NCBI GenBank assembly: GCA_018372435.1
Contig: JAHAJA010000011.1
Coordinates: 32,293 to 96,292, forward strand
Source of the DNA: Clostridiales bacterium
GTDB lineage: Bacteria > Bacillota > Clostridia > Lachnospirales > Lachnospiraceae
Direction: 5' to 3'
Length of the DNA stretch: 64,000 nt
Below the pieces are notes generated by a model that was not told the origin of the DNA, ran no database searches, and saw only the letters and a list, made by a program, of their open reading frames with translations. A program made the translations under genes and the position numbers. Shown piece after piece: positions 44,824-54,033 of this stretch. Within the stretch, counting starts at the first letter, position 1. The number at the start of each line of letters is the position of its first letter.

Positions 44824-46388
44824 TTTCAATAATGATAGTAGATGATGAACCTTTTATAAGGGAAGGCTTAAAAGTAGTTATTAATTGGGAGGAACATGGA
44901 TTTCAAATCGCTGCGGAAGCTTCTAATGGTAAGGAGGCACTGGATATACTAGATGAAAAGGAGATTGATTTAGTAATAGCAGATATACGTATGCCAATAT
45001 ATGATGGATTAGAATTAATAGAACTAGCAAAAAAGAAAAAAGGTAGAAGAACAAAATACGTTATTTTAAGCGGTTATAATGATTTTGAATATGTAAGGAA
45101 AGCATTAAATCAAAATGTATCCGATTATATCTTAAAGCCTATACTAAAAGATGAGCTAATAAATACTCTTAAAAAAGTTAAAGAAGAAATTTTAAAGGAA
45201 CAGCTAGATGAGGAGGCAATTAGGCAACTTAAGAATAATCAATTGAGAAATTCAATCGAAGGTCTAGTTGGTGGGTTATATAGTGACGCTAGTCTTTGTT
45301 TAATTAGAGAATACTTTGGCAAGCCTAATTCCTTACGTTATGTATTGATTCGTATTGAGAAGAAGGTTATTGAAAAATGTACTGAAGATGTACGCACACA
45401 TCTTCAAACATTACTTAAGGATTCTATAAACTCTAACTTATATTATCTTACAGAAACAAAAAGGTTAAATACCAATACATATGACGTAGGTGTAATTATT
45501 TATAACAGAAGTAGGAAAATTATGGATAAACAGGTTACTAATATGATTTTTGATCAGTGTATAAAGGATTTAAATTATCAGTATAGTTTGTATGTGGGAA
45601 TACAAGTTGAGAACGTTGAAGAGTTAAATGAAAGTTATAAGACCGCAATGCGAGCCACGGTTAATCAGTGTATGATTAATACCAAGGATCAAATTACATA
45701 TTATGATGAGCTGAAAGCAAAGGAATCCACAAAATATTCGGTATCGTATGAGAAGATAGAGCGTTTATCCCGTTATGTGAAAGAGCATAATGCAGAAAAG
45801 ATAGTGCCAGTGATAGAAGATATCTATGAAGAACTAAAAGAGGGGTTAGTTGAACCAGAACTAATTTTGATTAATATACGTTATATTTTGTACAACTTGG
45901 TTGATGCAACACAAAATATATTGGCTAAAGCAGAACAAGAAGAGCTATTAGAATACTTAAATGATACGATGCTTGCAGACCTCTCTTATTGTGGTGATAT
46001 GGAAGGATTTATTAATTTTGTCCTTGAGTTATCGGAATACTTATATCAGTTAAAGAATTATTCATCTACTATGGTTTTGAATAAGATAGTGAAAGAAATC
46101 GATGAAAGATATGCAGAGAATATAACCTTAAAAGATCTTGGAAGGAAGTATTTCATTAATAGTGTATATCTTGGACAAATATTTAAGAAGGAAATAGGGA
46201 AGTCCTTTAAAGAGTATCTAAATATAATTCGTATTGAAAAAGCAGCAAACTTATTGGTGAAAACGGATGAAAGAGTCTATGCGATTGCAGAAATGGTAGG
46301 ATACCAAAAGGTTGATTATTTTATTAGTAAGTTTGTAAGTATTAAGGGGACAACCCCCCACCAATACCGCCTTAAATCTAAGTGTTAG
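44820..46388 (+). CDS. Response regulator, YesN/AraC family
   Basis: 522 residues: receiver domain with VDDEP, phospho-acceptor D55 in VIADIRMP and YILKPILKDE; a long central region (about 140-410); and a C-terminal AraC DNA-binding domain (ITLKDLGRKYFINSVYLGQI, RVYAIAEMVGYQKVDYFISK). Translationally coupled to the kinase by ATGA. It probably activates the importer genes that begin 160 bases downstream. Confidence 0.93.
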   Translation: MISIMIVDDEPFIREGLKVVINWEEHGFQIAAEASNGKEALDILDEKEIDLVIADIRMPIYDGLELIELAKKKKGRRTKYVILSGYNDFEYVRKALNQNVSDYILKPILKDELINTLKKVKEEILKEQLDEEAIRQLKNNQLRNSIEGLVGGLYSDASLCLIREYFGKPNSLRYVLIRIEKKVIEKCTEDVRTHLQTLLKDSINSNLYYLTETKRLNTNTYDVGVIIYNRSRKIMDKQVTNMIFDQCIKDLNYQYSLYVGIQVENVEELNESYKTAMRATVNQCMINTKDQITYYDELKAKESTKYSVSYEKIERLSRYVKEHNAEKIVPVIEDIYEELKEGLVEPELILINIRYILYNLVDATQNILAKAEQEELLEYLNDTMLADLSYCGDMEGFINFVLELSEYLYQLKNYSSTMVLNKIVKEIDERYAENITLKDLGRKYFINSVYLGQIFKKEIGKSFKEYLNIIRIEKAANLLVKTDERVYAIAEMVGYQKVDYFISKFVSIKGTTPHQYRLKSKC

Positions 46389-46548
46389 AAATAACCAATA
46401 AGCATCAAGCATCTATAAACTTATACCCACAAATTAAATACAAGATGTTAAAAAGTAAAGAATGTATAAGTTTTATGTGGATGTATACTTTTTGAATCAA
46501 TGCTAAGATATTGTTGTATTCAATAATACTATTAAGGAGGTAATTTTA

Positions 46549-48285
46549 GTGAGAAAATGGGGAAAATTATTATCAGTAGTAATGGCAGCAACTATGTTAA
46601 CAGTAGGTATGGCTGGGTGTGGAAAAGACAAGAATGATAACACTACAATTGCAACAGAAGGTAACGCTGCAGAAGGTAACGCTACAGATGGAGATGCTAC
46701 AGCTGAAAAAACAATTAGAGAGTATTCTTTGTTTGTTGCAACTGCAGGAAAAGAAGTACCAGATGACAACAGAATGTATCAACAGATTACAGAAAAAATA
46801 GGGGCAAAAGCAAAGGTAACATGGTTAACAGGGCAAACCGATAAGGAAAGAGTTGGCGTTATGATCGCTGGTGGCGAATATCCAGACATGATTGTTGGTT
46901 CTAATGCAACTCCAGATTTAGTTGCAGCAGGAGCATTAGTAGATCTAACGGACAAATTAGATAACTATCCGAATCTAAAGAAATTTAGAACAGATGAAGA
47001 GTGGAATATGATAAAAGGCGCTAATGATGGAAGTATCTATTACATACCTATATTTGGAAAATCCAATGGTGATTCCATGTACGTTAAACATAATGATGAA
47101 GCCTTCTGGATTCAAAAAAGAGTTTTAGAATGGGCAAATTGGCCAGAAATTAATACATTAGATCAATATTTTGATTTAATTCAAGGCTATCTTGCTGCAA
47201 ATCCTAAAGATGCAGAAGGACAAGAAAATATCGGATATGAAATCTTATGCGATGACTGGAGATGGTTCTGTCTTGAGAATCCATCACAATTCTTAGCAGG
47301 TTATGCAAACGATGGTGCTGCTATTGTAGATGCTGATACAAAGACGGCTCATAACTATGATGATATCCCTGAAGCTAAGGCATATTTTACAAAACTTAAT
47401 GAGATGTATAATGCAGGTGTTATCGATCCTGAAACATTTACAATGTCATATGATCAATATATCGCAAAATTATCATCAGGACGTGTTCTTGGTATGGTGG
47501 ATCAAGGATGGCAGTTTAATGATGCAGTAACATCACTAGTTAGTCAAGGTAAAGATGATTGTACATATGTTCCATTAGATTTAACAATAGAAGAAGGAGT
47601 AGCAACAAAGTACTTCACACCAGCAGCTTTAAATGTTGGCGATGGTATTGCTATTACGACTAGCTGTAAAGATGTAGATGGCGCACTTCAATTTCTTAAT
47701 GACTTACTTGACCCAGAAGTAATTACTATGCGTGGTTGGGGTGAAGAAGGCGTAGACTATATGGTTGACGAAGAAGGCATGTACTATCGTACAGAAGAAC
47801 AAAGAGAAAATGCTAAGGATTCAGATTGGGTTAATGAAAATCTTGCTTCTACAATCTATAGCTACTTACCAAACTATTCATCAGGATTACTTTTTGACGG
47901 TAAGAATGCAGTGAATCCAGCGGAACAACCAAGTGAATTTAGAGAAGGTTTGTCAGAATATGATAAAAAAGTATTAGATGCTTATGGATATACCAAGTGG
48001 ACAGATTTCCTTACTTATACTGATGATGTTGGTCCTTGGTTCCCTATCTATTCAGCAAAAAATACTTGGGAATCTAGCTCTGATGCAGCAATTGCATTCC
48101 AGAAGATGGAAGAAGTTAAGAGAGAATGGTTACCAAAAGTTATTATGGCATCAACTGATAAGGTAGAAGATACATGGAATAAATATATGGATAAATACCA
48201 TAATGATACAAATTACAAAGTTTTTGAAGATGCATTGTCTGAAGCGGTAGTTGAACGTATTGCTATAGCAGAAGGAAATAACTAA
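46549..48285 (+). CDS. Sugar ABC transporter solute-binding lipoprotein (LplA/CUT1 type)
   Basis: 578 residues starting at GTG 46549 with AAGGAGG 8 bases upstream. Lipoprotein signal with lipobox VGMAGC (C24), a linker rich in Asn-Ala-Glu repeats (EGNAAEGNATDGDA), then a large cluster-type binding protein (MIAGGEYPDMIVGSNATPDLVAAG; VLGMVDQGWQFND). It is a paralogue of the protein at 19585 but clearly diverged. Its position after lacLM and YesMN suggests a galactose-containing oligosaccharide, which is inference. Confidence 0.92.
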   Translation: MRKWGKLLSVVMAATMLTVGMAGCGKDKNDNTTIATEGNAAEGNATDGDATAEKTIREYSLFVATAGKEVPDDNRMYQQITEKIGAKAKVTWLTGQTDKERVGVMIAGGEYPDMIVGSNATPDLVAAGALVDLTDKLDNYPNLKKFRTDEEWNMIKGANDGSIYYIPIFGKSNGDSMYVKHNDEAFWIQKRVLEWANWPEINTLDQYFDLIQGYLAANPKDAEGQENIGYEILCDDWRWFCLENPSQFLAGYANDGAAIVDADTKTAHNYDDIPEAKAYFTKLNEMYNAGVIDPETFTMSYDQYIAKLSSGRVLGMVDQGWQFNDAVTSLVSQGKDDCTYVPLDLTIEEGVATKYFTPAALNVGDGIAITTSCKDVDGALQFLNDLLDPEVITMRGWGEEGVDYMVDEEGMYYRTEEQRENAKDSDWVNENLASTIYSYLPNYSSGLLFDGKNAVNPAEQPSEFREGLSEYDKKVLDAYGYTKWTDFLTYTDDVGPWFPIYSAKNTWESSSDAAIAFQKMEEVKREWLPKVIMASTDKVEDTWNKYMDKYHNDTNYKVFEDALSEAVVERIAIAEGNN

Positions 48286-48395
48286 TTAAGATAGCAATCT
48301 TACGGGTAACTATTCAGAAACTCAGAAAAAAAGCTAGGTAGCTGTATGGTTACTCTTGAAAAATTACATCTCAGTTACTAAATTAGCAGATAGTG

Positions 48396-48434
48396 AAAAA
48401 GGTGTTTGCAAGGCAAGATGCAGGCACCTTTTAC
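48396..48434 (+). terminator. Intercistronic hairpin between binding protein and permeases
   Basis: AAAAAGGTGTTTGC pairs with GCAGGCACCTTTTA (two G-T pairs) around a 10-base loop. As in the first importer operon it follows the binding-protein gene and probably tunes downstream expression. Confidence 0.6.
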
Positions 48435-48453
48435 AAACTAAGAGAAAGGATTT

Positions 48454-49410
48454 ATGCATATGAAAACAGAAACTTCGGTAATATCTGCAAACAAGAAAAA
48501 AAATCAATTTATTAAGGATTTACGCAAACAAAAAACATTGGTATTCATGTCTATACCATTCATTTTGTATGTATTAGTATTTAATTATTTACCTCTTACG
48601 GGTTGGTTAATGGCTTTTCAAAAGTATCGACCAGGTAAAGGGTTACTTGACCAAGAATGGAGTGGATTGTTTCAGTTCAAACTTCTATTTCAAGACGAAA
48701 CATTCCTTAGAGTATTGAGAAATACAATATGTATGAGTTTAATTAATCTTATTTTAGGATTTATAACAGCAATTGGTTTAGCTATCTTATTAAATGAAGT
48801 AAAAAGTATGCGTGGCAAAAAATTTGTTCAAACGGTATCTTATCTACCTCATTTTCTATCGTGGATTATTGTATGTGGTATCATAGTAGATGTGTTATCA
48901 CCTGAAACCGGTATTATTAATCAGTTATTATTAAAATTAAATATTATCGATTCTCCGATTAACTTCTTTGCTGAAGCAAAATATTTCTGGGGAATTGTTG
49001 GAGCGTCTAATATATGGAAAGAAACAGGTTGGAATAGTATTATTTATTTGGCAGCAATCACTTCGATTAGCCCAGAATTATATGAAGCAGCGTCAATCGA
49101 TGGTGCAAATCGTTGGCATAAAATAAAACATATTGTAATGCCTGGTCTAAAGCCGACTATCTTTATACTACTAATTATGAACATTGGAAATATATTAAAT
49201 GCAGGATTTGAGGTGCAGTACTTATTAGGTAATGGTATGATACAGAAAGTTTCTCAAACTATTGATATCTATGTTTTAAAATATGGTATTAGTATGAATA
49301 ATTTCTCATTAGCAACCGCTGCGGGTATATTCAAGAGTGTAATTAGTATAGCACTGATTGTATTAGCGAATAAAGCAGCAAAGGCAGCCGGTGAAGAACG
49401 ATTATTTTAA
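48454..49410 (+). CDS. Sugar ABC transporter permease (LplB-like)
   Basis: 318 residues, six membrane segments, EAA loop YEAASIDGANRWHKIKHIVMPG. The basic N-terminus precedes FMSIPFILYVLVFNYLPLTG. Start ATG 48454 (ATG 48460 also possible) behind AAAGGA. It forms a CUT1 channel with the next gene. As in the first importer, no ATPase gene is present. Confidence 0.92.
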   Translation: MHMKTETSVISANKKKNQFIKDLRKQKTLVFMSIPFILYVLVFNYLPLTGWLMAFQKYRPGKGLLDQEWSGLFQFKLLFQDETFLRVLRNTICMSLINLILGFITAIGLAILLNEVKSMRGKKFVQTVSYLPHFLSWIIVCGIIVDVLSPETGIINQLLLKLNIIDSPINFFAEAKYFWGIVGASNIWKETGWNSIIYLAAITSISPELYEAASIDGANRWHKIKHIVMPGLKPTIFILLIMNIGNILNAGFEVQYLLGNGMIQKVSQTIDIYVLKYGISMNNFSLATAAGIFKSVISIALIVLANKAAKAAGEERLF

Positions 49411-49427
49411 GAAAGGAAAGGTGCCAT

Positions 49428-50339
49428 ATGAAAAAACAAGAAAAAGGGCATGCCCCACGTTATAAAGCTAGTTTTGGTGGAGTGATGTTTGATGTTATCA
49501 AGTGGATTATACTGATTTTATTTGTGATTGTTACATTATATCCTGTATTAAATACATTGGCAGTTTCCTTAAACGATGGAATGGATACCATCAGAGGAGG
49601 AATCTATCTGATACCACGTAAATTTACATGGCAAAATTATTTGACTGTATTAAGAAAAGATTCTCTAAAAATCGCTACGATAGTTACTGTTTCAAGAACG
49701 GTAATTGGTACTGTAGTACAGTTATTTGTTACAGCTATGTTGGCTTATATCGTAAGTCGTAAAGATTTTGTGTTTAAAAAGTTTTTGACAATTTTATATG
49801 TTTTAACTATGTATGTAAATGCAGGTTTAATTCCTGGATATCTATTAATTAAGAATCTTGGCCTTCTTAATTCCTTCTGGGTTTACATAATTCCAGGTAT
49901 GGTTAGTGCATTCAACATGATTGTTATTCGAACTTTCATGAATGGTATACCTGATAGTCTTGCAGAATCAGCAGAAGTTGACGGAGCTGGTCATATGAGA
50001 ATCTTTATCCAAATTATCTTGCCGTTATGTAAACCAGTACTTGCAACCGTAGCACTATTTATTGCAGTTGGACAATGGAATTCATGGTTTGATGCCATGT
50101 TATACAACTCATTTAATGAGAATTTGACAACTCTACAGTATGAGTTAATGAAATTATTATCCTCAGTAAGTAGTCAAAGTGGTAATATTGACGCATTAAA
50201 GAATACGGGTTCTATGGTAACTCCAATGTCTGTAAGAGCGGCCACAACTATTGTTACATCAATACCAATTATATGTCTATATCCATGGTTACAACGTTAC
50301 TTTGTTGCAGGTCTTACAATCGGTGGTGTAAAGGAATAG
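49428..50339 (+). CDS. Sugar ABC transporter permease (LplC-like)
   Basis: 303 residues, six membrane segments, EAA loop LAESAEVDGAGHMRIFIQIILP, ending YFVAGLTIGGVKE as is usual for LplC. ATG after GAAAGG, 17 bases behind the first permease. A 195-bp palindromic repeat follows it instead of an ordinary terminator. Confidence 0.92.
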   Translation: MKKQEKGHAPRYKASFGGVMFDVIKWIILILFVIVTLYPVLNTLAVSLNDGMDTIRGGIYLIPRKFTWQNYLTVLRKDSLKIATIVTVSRTVIGTVVQLFVTAMLAYIVSRKDFVFKKFLTILYVLTMYVNAGLIPGYLLIKNLGLLNSFWVYIIPGMVSAFNMIVIRTFMNGIPDSLAESAEVDGAGHMRIFIQIILPLCKPVLATVALFIAVGQWNSWFDAMLYNSFNENLTTLQYELMKLLSSVSSQSGNIDALKNTGSMVTPMSVRAATTIVTSIPIICLYPWLQRYFVAGLTIGGVKE

Positions 50340-50351
50340 GTTGTTGGTAGT

Positions 50352-50546
50352 CAATTGCGAAACTCTTTTCCATGTCGACAACATATCTGAGTTTTAAGGC
50401 TGCCTACTACAATTTCTTAAAATTGTGTTACTTACCCATACAATAAAAAGCATTGTATGTGACGTTAACATAATTTTAAGAAATAGTAACGGCAGACATA
50501 AAACACATTGATATGTTTGTCAACATTACAAAGAGTTTAGCAATTG
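50352..50546. repeat. 195-bp imperfect palindromic element, copy 1
   Basis: The element begins CAATTGCGAAACTCTTTT and ends with AAAGAGTTTAGCAATTG; nearly the whole length folds back on itself, with the tip at CATACAAT-AAAAAG-C-ATTGTATG near 50440. It matches copy 2 (53172-53370) at roughly 85 % by eye, and several differences between the copies are compensated in the opposite arm. It codes for nothing I can see. It could be a MITE-like mobile repeat or the gene for a long structured RNA. Confidence 0.8.
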
Positions 50547-50588
50547 CGTATTATGACTTATAATAATAGTAGCATGGAAGGAGTTGAG

Positions 50589-51395
50589 TTGGCTGTGTCA
50601 CTAATTCAAATTGAGTATGCATCAAAGGCACTTAAGAGAACGGTGCAAGTAAAAGCTATTATCCCAAATGATGTTATGGGATTTGAAGAAAGAAAAACGC
50701 AACCAGTATATAAAAGACCCATGAAGGCGTTGTATCTGCTTCATGGATATATGGGAAATTGTAATGAATGGTTATTGTATTCTAATATCGCAGAATTGTC
50801 AATTAAGTACAATATAGCAGTATTCATGCCATCAGGAGAAAATAGTTTCTATCTGAATAATGAATCTACGGAAGCATACTATAGTGATTTCATAGGGGAG
50901 GAATTAGTAGCCTATACGAGAGTGATGTTTGGATTATCAATGAAGAATGAGGACACTATAATAGCAGGGTTATCTATGGGTGGGTTTGGAGCAATCTACA
51001 ATGGATTTCGCTTTCCTAATCATTTTGGAAAAATTATTGCTTTGTCGTCAGCTCTTATTATACATGACATAAAAGATAAGGATGAAACCTTCCATAATGG
51101 TGTTGCTAGTTATTCATATTACCACCACACCTTTGGAGATTTAGAGAGAGTAGTTAAATCAGATAAAAATCCAGAAATTATATTAGAGAAGAGCATCATG
51201 GAAGGCAATGTGATGCCAGCGTTGTATATGGCTTGTGGTACCAGTGATTTCTTAATAGAACAGAATCGTAGCTTTCATAAGTTCGTACATTCACATGATA
51301 TAGAGCACACATATGTAGAAGGGGAAGGAGTTCATGATTGGAGATTTTGGAATCAATACTTAGAACCAGGTTTACAGTGGGCACTTTTAGATTAA
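50589..51395 (+). CDS. Esterase D/S-formylglutathione hydrolase-type esterase
   Basis: An alpha/beta hydrolase with ALYLLHGYMGNCNEWL (oxyanion hole), GLSMGGFGA (nucleophile Ser) and GVHDWRFW (catalytic His); Asp is probably in MACGTSDFL. This is the family of tributyrin and feruloyl/acetyl-xylan esterases. The start is uncertain: TTG 50589 lies 5 bases after AAGGAG and gives the family-like start AVSLIQIEYASKALK; ATG 50574 contains the ribosome site; TTG 50544 lies in the repeat element. No signal peptide, so it probably de-esterifies imported oligosaccharides. Confidence 0.85.
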   Translation: MAVSLIQIEYASKALKRTVQVKAIIPNDVMGFEERKTQPVYKRPMKALYLLHGYMGNCNEWLLYSNIAELSIKYNIAVFMPSGENSFYLNNESTEAYYSDFIGEELVAYTRVMFGLSMKNEDTIIAGLSMGGFGAIYNGFRFPNHFGKIIALSSALIIHDIKDKDETFHNGVASYSYYHHTFGDLERVVKSDKNPEIILEKSIMEGNVMPALYMACGTSDFLIEQNRSFHKFVHSHDIEHTYVEGEGVHDWRFWNQYLEPGLQWALLD

Positions 51396-51409
51396 TATCG
51401 TACCATATA

Positions 51410-51447
51410 AAAAGATTCTCCATCTTTATTGAGGTGGAGAATCTTTT
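51410..51447. terminator. Bidirectional terminator between esterase and sfsA
   Basis: A perfect 13-bp stem (AAAAGATTCTCCA / TGGAGAATCTTTT) with a 12-base loop lies between two convergent genes. Confidence 0.88.
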
Positions 51448-51485
51448 GTACTACTCTAGCTATGGTGCTTTATTGTGTTTAGTGA

Positions 51486-52166
51486 TTATAGTCTTACCTC
51501 AATCTCATTACGAATGGACATACTTTCAGGCGTTATCGAGCAGTCATAAGCTAGAATATTAACACCTGCAAGTTCCGCATTCTTTAATGCCTGAGCAAAT
51601 TCAGGCTGCGTTTTAGTGTTTGGAGTAAAGTAGCGGATGCCATCCATCTGAATTACGAATAGGATAGCAGTATGAAATCCTTCTTTTACGTGCCTTGCTA
51701 ACCCATCTACATGTTTTATACCACGTAATGTTGGTGCATCAGGGAATAATGCAATCCCGTCTTCTTCCAAGGTAACACCTTTCACTTCAATAAGCCATCG
51801 TTCCATCTCATGTTCTAGGTAGAAGTCAAATCGGCTATCTTCGTATTGATATTCCGCCTTTATCTTATCTGGCAAAAAGCCAAGTCCTCCAGCTTGTAGC
51901 CATTCACCTACTGCTTTATTAGGGGCTTGGCTATCCATATTAATTAGAGTATCTCCTTTTTTAACAGCAATGAGATCCCAATTTGTTTTGCGGTTAGGAT
52001 TGTCAAAATGTTGAACATAAACAGTTGCGTCAGGGAGTAATAATTCCTTACATCTTCCTGTATTCTTAACATGACAAATCTCAATCTTATTATCGACTTC
52101 TATATGAGCAATAAAACGATTAGGGCGGCTTTTGAAACGCCCTTCGTGAATATTATTATAAATCAT
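51486..52166 (-). CDS. sfsA: SfsA family protein (sugar fermentation stimulation protein)
   Basis: 226 residues with the family landmarks RFKSRPNRFIAHIE, HVKNTGRCKELLLP, EVKGVTLEEDGIALFPDAPTLRG and HVDGLARHVKEGFHTAILF. SfsA has an N-terminal OB fold and a C-terminal PD-(D/E)xK nuclease-like domain and binds DNA; the original E. coli phenotype was maltose fermentation. The physiological role is unclear. It lies 19 bases after the HAD phosphatase gene, probably in one transcript. Confidence 0.93.
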   Translation of the reverse strand: MIYNNIHEGRFKSRPNRFIAHIEVDNKIEICHVKNTGRCKELLLPDATVYVQHFDNPNRKTNWDLIAVKKGDTLINMDSQAPNKAVGEWLQAGGLGFLPDKIKAEYQYEDSRFDFYLEHEMERWLIEVKGVTLEEDGIALFPDAPTLRGIKHVDGLARHVKEGFHTAILFVIQMDGIRYFTPNTKTQPEFAQALKNAELAGVNILAYDCSITPESMSIRNEIEVRL

Positions 52167-52185
52167 GAGTATGTCCTTTCGTTTT

Positions 52186-52974
52186 TTATGTTAGATTACA
52201 CAGTTCTTTTATCTTAGTGGTAACCCCATCTTCATCGTTGCTAGTTGTTTCAAAGCGAGAAACTTTCTTTAAATCATCATGAGCATTTGCCATTGCAAAA
52301 CTATAATAGACACTTTGCATCATTTCAAGGTCATTGAGGTAATCACCAAAAGCCAAGGATTCTTCTGGCGTAATGTGATATAAGTTTTGAATTTCTTTGA
52401 TGGCAGTACCTTTGTTAATACCCTTTTGCATACAATCAAGCCACACAAAACCAGCTACACTTAGCTGTATTTTTTCTTGATACGATAAGAAGTGGGGATA
52501 ACTATGGTCTTCTGCCCCATTGAGATCACATACGGTATATTTTATAACCTGTTCATTAAGTTTGGTTAAATCTTCAACTACCGTGTATTTTACATAATAT
52601 TTCTCTAGTTCCATAAGGAATGCTGGTTCAGTCGACTCTACAAAGGCTCCATTCGTTGTACAAACAACAGAATATGCACGACGAAGCTTTCTAGTAATTA
52701 TTATAAGTTCTTTAATAATGGAATTATTAATTGCATGAACTGCAATCTCTTTTCCTTGGTACACAACATGAGAACCGTTGTCTGCAATATACAAAATATC
52801 TGGACTTAATGGTTCAAAACTTTGTTTTAAAGTCAGATATGGTCGTCCACTTGCTACAGAGAATAAGATTTTATGAGCGCGTAGTGTATGAATTAATTCA
52901 GGTAAATCTACAGGAAGCGTATGATCGCTGTGAAGAAGAGTACCATCTATATCAGTTGCTATTAATTTAATCAT
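52186..52974 (-). CDS. HAD-superfamily phosphatase, Cof type
   Basis: 262 residues: motif I ATDIDGTLL, motif II SVASGRP, a C2-type cap domain, motif III lysine in QKGINKGTAIKEI and motif IV ESLAFGDYLNDLEMMQ. Cof-type HADs dephosphorylate sugar phosphates, pyridoxal phosphate or flavin nucleotides; the substrate cannot be told here. ATG with AAAGGAC upstream. It is divergent from RNase H across the region holding repeat copy 2. Confidence 0.9.
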   Translation of the reverse strand: MIKLIATDIDGTLLHSDHTLPVDLPELIHTLRAHKILFSVASGRPYLTLKQSFEPLSPDILYIADNGSHVVYQGKEIAVHAINNSIIKELIIITRKLRRAYSVVCTTNGAFVESTEPAFLMELEKYYVKYTVVEDLTKLNEQVIKYTVCDLNGAEDHSYPHFLSYQEKIQLSVAGFVWLDCMQKGINKGTAIKEIQNLYHITPEESLAFGDYLNDLEMMQSVYYSFAMANAHDDLKKVSRFETTSNDEDGVTTKIKELCNLT

Positions 52975-53158
52975 GGGTATGTCCTTTCTAGATGTAAAGC
53001 TCTTGGAATTTCTCTAAGTATATATTGTAACGTAGTTTGTAGACAATCACAAGGGGAACAAAGGAAGGAATATCTTGTGAAGTATCACGAAAGAATTGGG
53101 ACATTACAGCTTTCCTTTGTTGACTTGTTTTTCAGATAATGATAGGATGTCCTAAAAG

Positions 53159-53387
53159 AAGTAGACAGATAGGTAATTGCGAAACTCTTCTCCATGTCGA
53201 TAACATATCTGTGTTTTAAGGCTACCTACTACAATTTCCTTAAAATTATGTTGCTTACACATACAATCCAAATCATTGTATGTGTCGCTAACACAATTCA
53301 GGCAATTGTAACGGTAGACATAAAACACATTGATATGTTTATCGTCATTACAAAGAGTTTCACAATTACCTAATAAGTAGACAGATA
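53159..53387. mobile_element. Repeat copy 2 with flanking 13-bp direct repeats (possible MITE-like unit)
   Basis: AAGTAGACAGATA occurs exactly at 53159-53171 and 53375-53387, immediately before and 4 bases after the palindromic element. This is what a target-site duplication would look like. It is longer than most MITE duplications, and copy 1 has no such flanks, so insertion as a mobile unit is a hypothesis. Confidence 0.45.
53172..53370. repeat. 199-bp imperfect palindromic element, copy 2
   Basis: Starts GGTAATTGCGAAACTCTT and ends AAAGAGTTTCACAATTACC; the tip is ACACATACAAT-CCAAATC-ATTGTATGTGT near 53269. Copy 1 lies 2.6 kb away in the same orientation. The 436-base gap between the HAD and RNase H genes is mostly this element. 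I see no conserved coding frame. Confidence 0.8.
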
Positions 53388-53410
53388 TAAGGAAGGAGCA
53401 TAGTTAGTAT

Positions 53411-54013
53411 ATGCCAAGTAAATTTTATGCTGTACGTAAAGGAAGAAAGACAGGTGTCTTTCATTCATGGGCAGAATGTCAAGCACAAATCAATGGATTC
53501 AGTGGTGCAGAATATAAGAGTTTTAAGACCAACGGGGAAGCAATGGATTATGTAATGGGAGAAAAGAAGGTAGAAAGAGAGCCAGTTGAGGACCATGAAA
53601 AAGCAGTTGCTTATGTAGATGGTAGTTATAATGTGCACACAAACGAATATAGTTATGGTGCAGTTTTACGCCATATGGGTAAAGAATATGAATATAGTCA
53701 AAAGGGTACGGACTCATCCTTGGCAGATATGCGAAATGTAGCTGGGGAGATTCTAGGGGCGCGCAAGATGATGGAATTATGCGTGAAGAATAATATCAAA
53801 GAATTGGACCTTTATTATGATTATGAAGGAATTGAAAAATGGTGTACAGGTGCTTGGCAAGCAAGGAAAGAAGGAACACAAGCATATCGTGATGCCTACA
53901 ATTCCATGAAAGCAGCATTACAGGTGAATTTCCATAAGGTCGCTGCACATACTGGTGTAGAGTTAAACGAAAGAGTAGATCAACTAGCAAAAAAAGCGTT
54001 AGGGATAGAATAA
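53411..54013 (+). CDS. rnhA: Ribonuclease H with N-terminal viroplasmin domain
   Basis: 200 residues. Residues 4-46 are a caulimovirus viroplasmin-type RNA/DNA-hybrid-binding domain (FYAVRKGRKTGVFHSWAECQ). Residues 62-198 are RNase H1, with the catalytic set in YVDGSYN, NVAGEILGA, LYYDYEGIE and ERVDQLAKKA. It cleaves the RNA of RNA-DNA hybrids. Start ATG after AAGGAGC. The gene symbol is by family type. The SGNH hydrolase gene follows 20 bases later. Confidence 0.92.
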   Translation: MPSKFYAVRKGRKTGVFHSWAECQAQINGFSGAEYKSFKTNGEAMDYVMGEKKVEREPVEDHEKAVAYVDGSYNVHTNEYSYGAVLRHMGKEYEYSQKGTDSSLADMRNVAGEILGARKMMELCVKNNIKELDLYYDYEGIEKWCTGAWQARKEGTQAYRDAYNSMKAALQVNFHKVAAHTGVELNERVDQLAKKALGIE

Positions 54014-54033
54014 TATAAAGGAAGGTAACTAAG

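Noticed and set aside
46449..46494. AAAAAGTA/TACTTTTT dyad between the second YesN gene and the binding-protein gene, as a terminator.
   Set aside because: The stem is almost all A-T with a long loop, so it is too weak; promoter DNA of the importer is equally likely.
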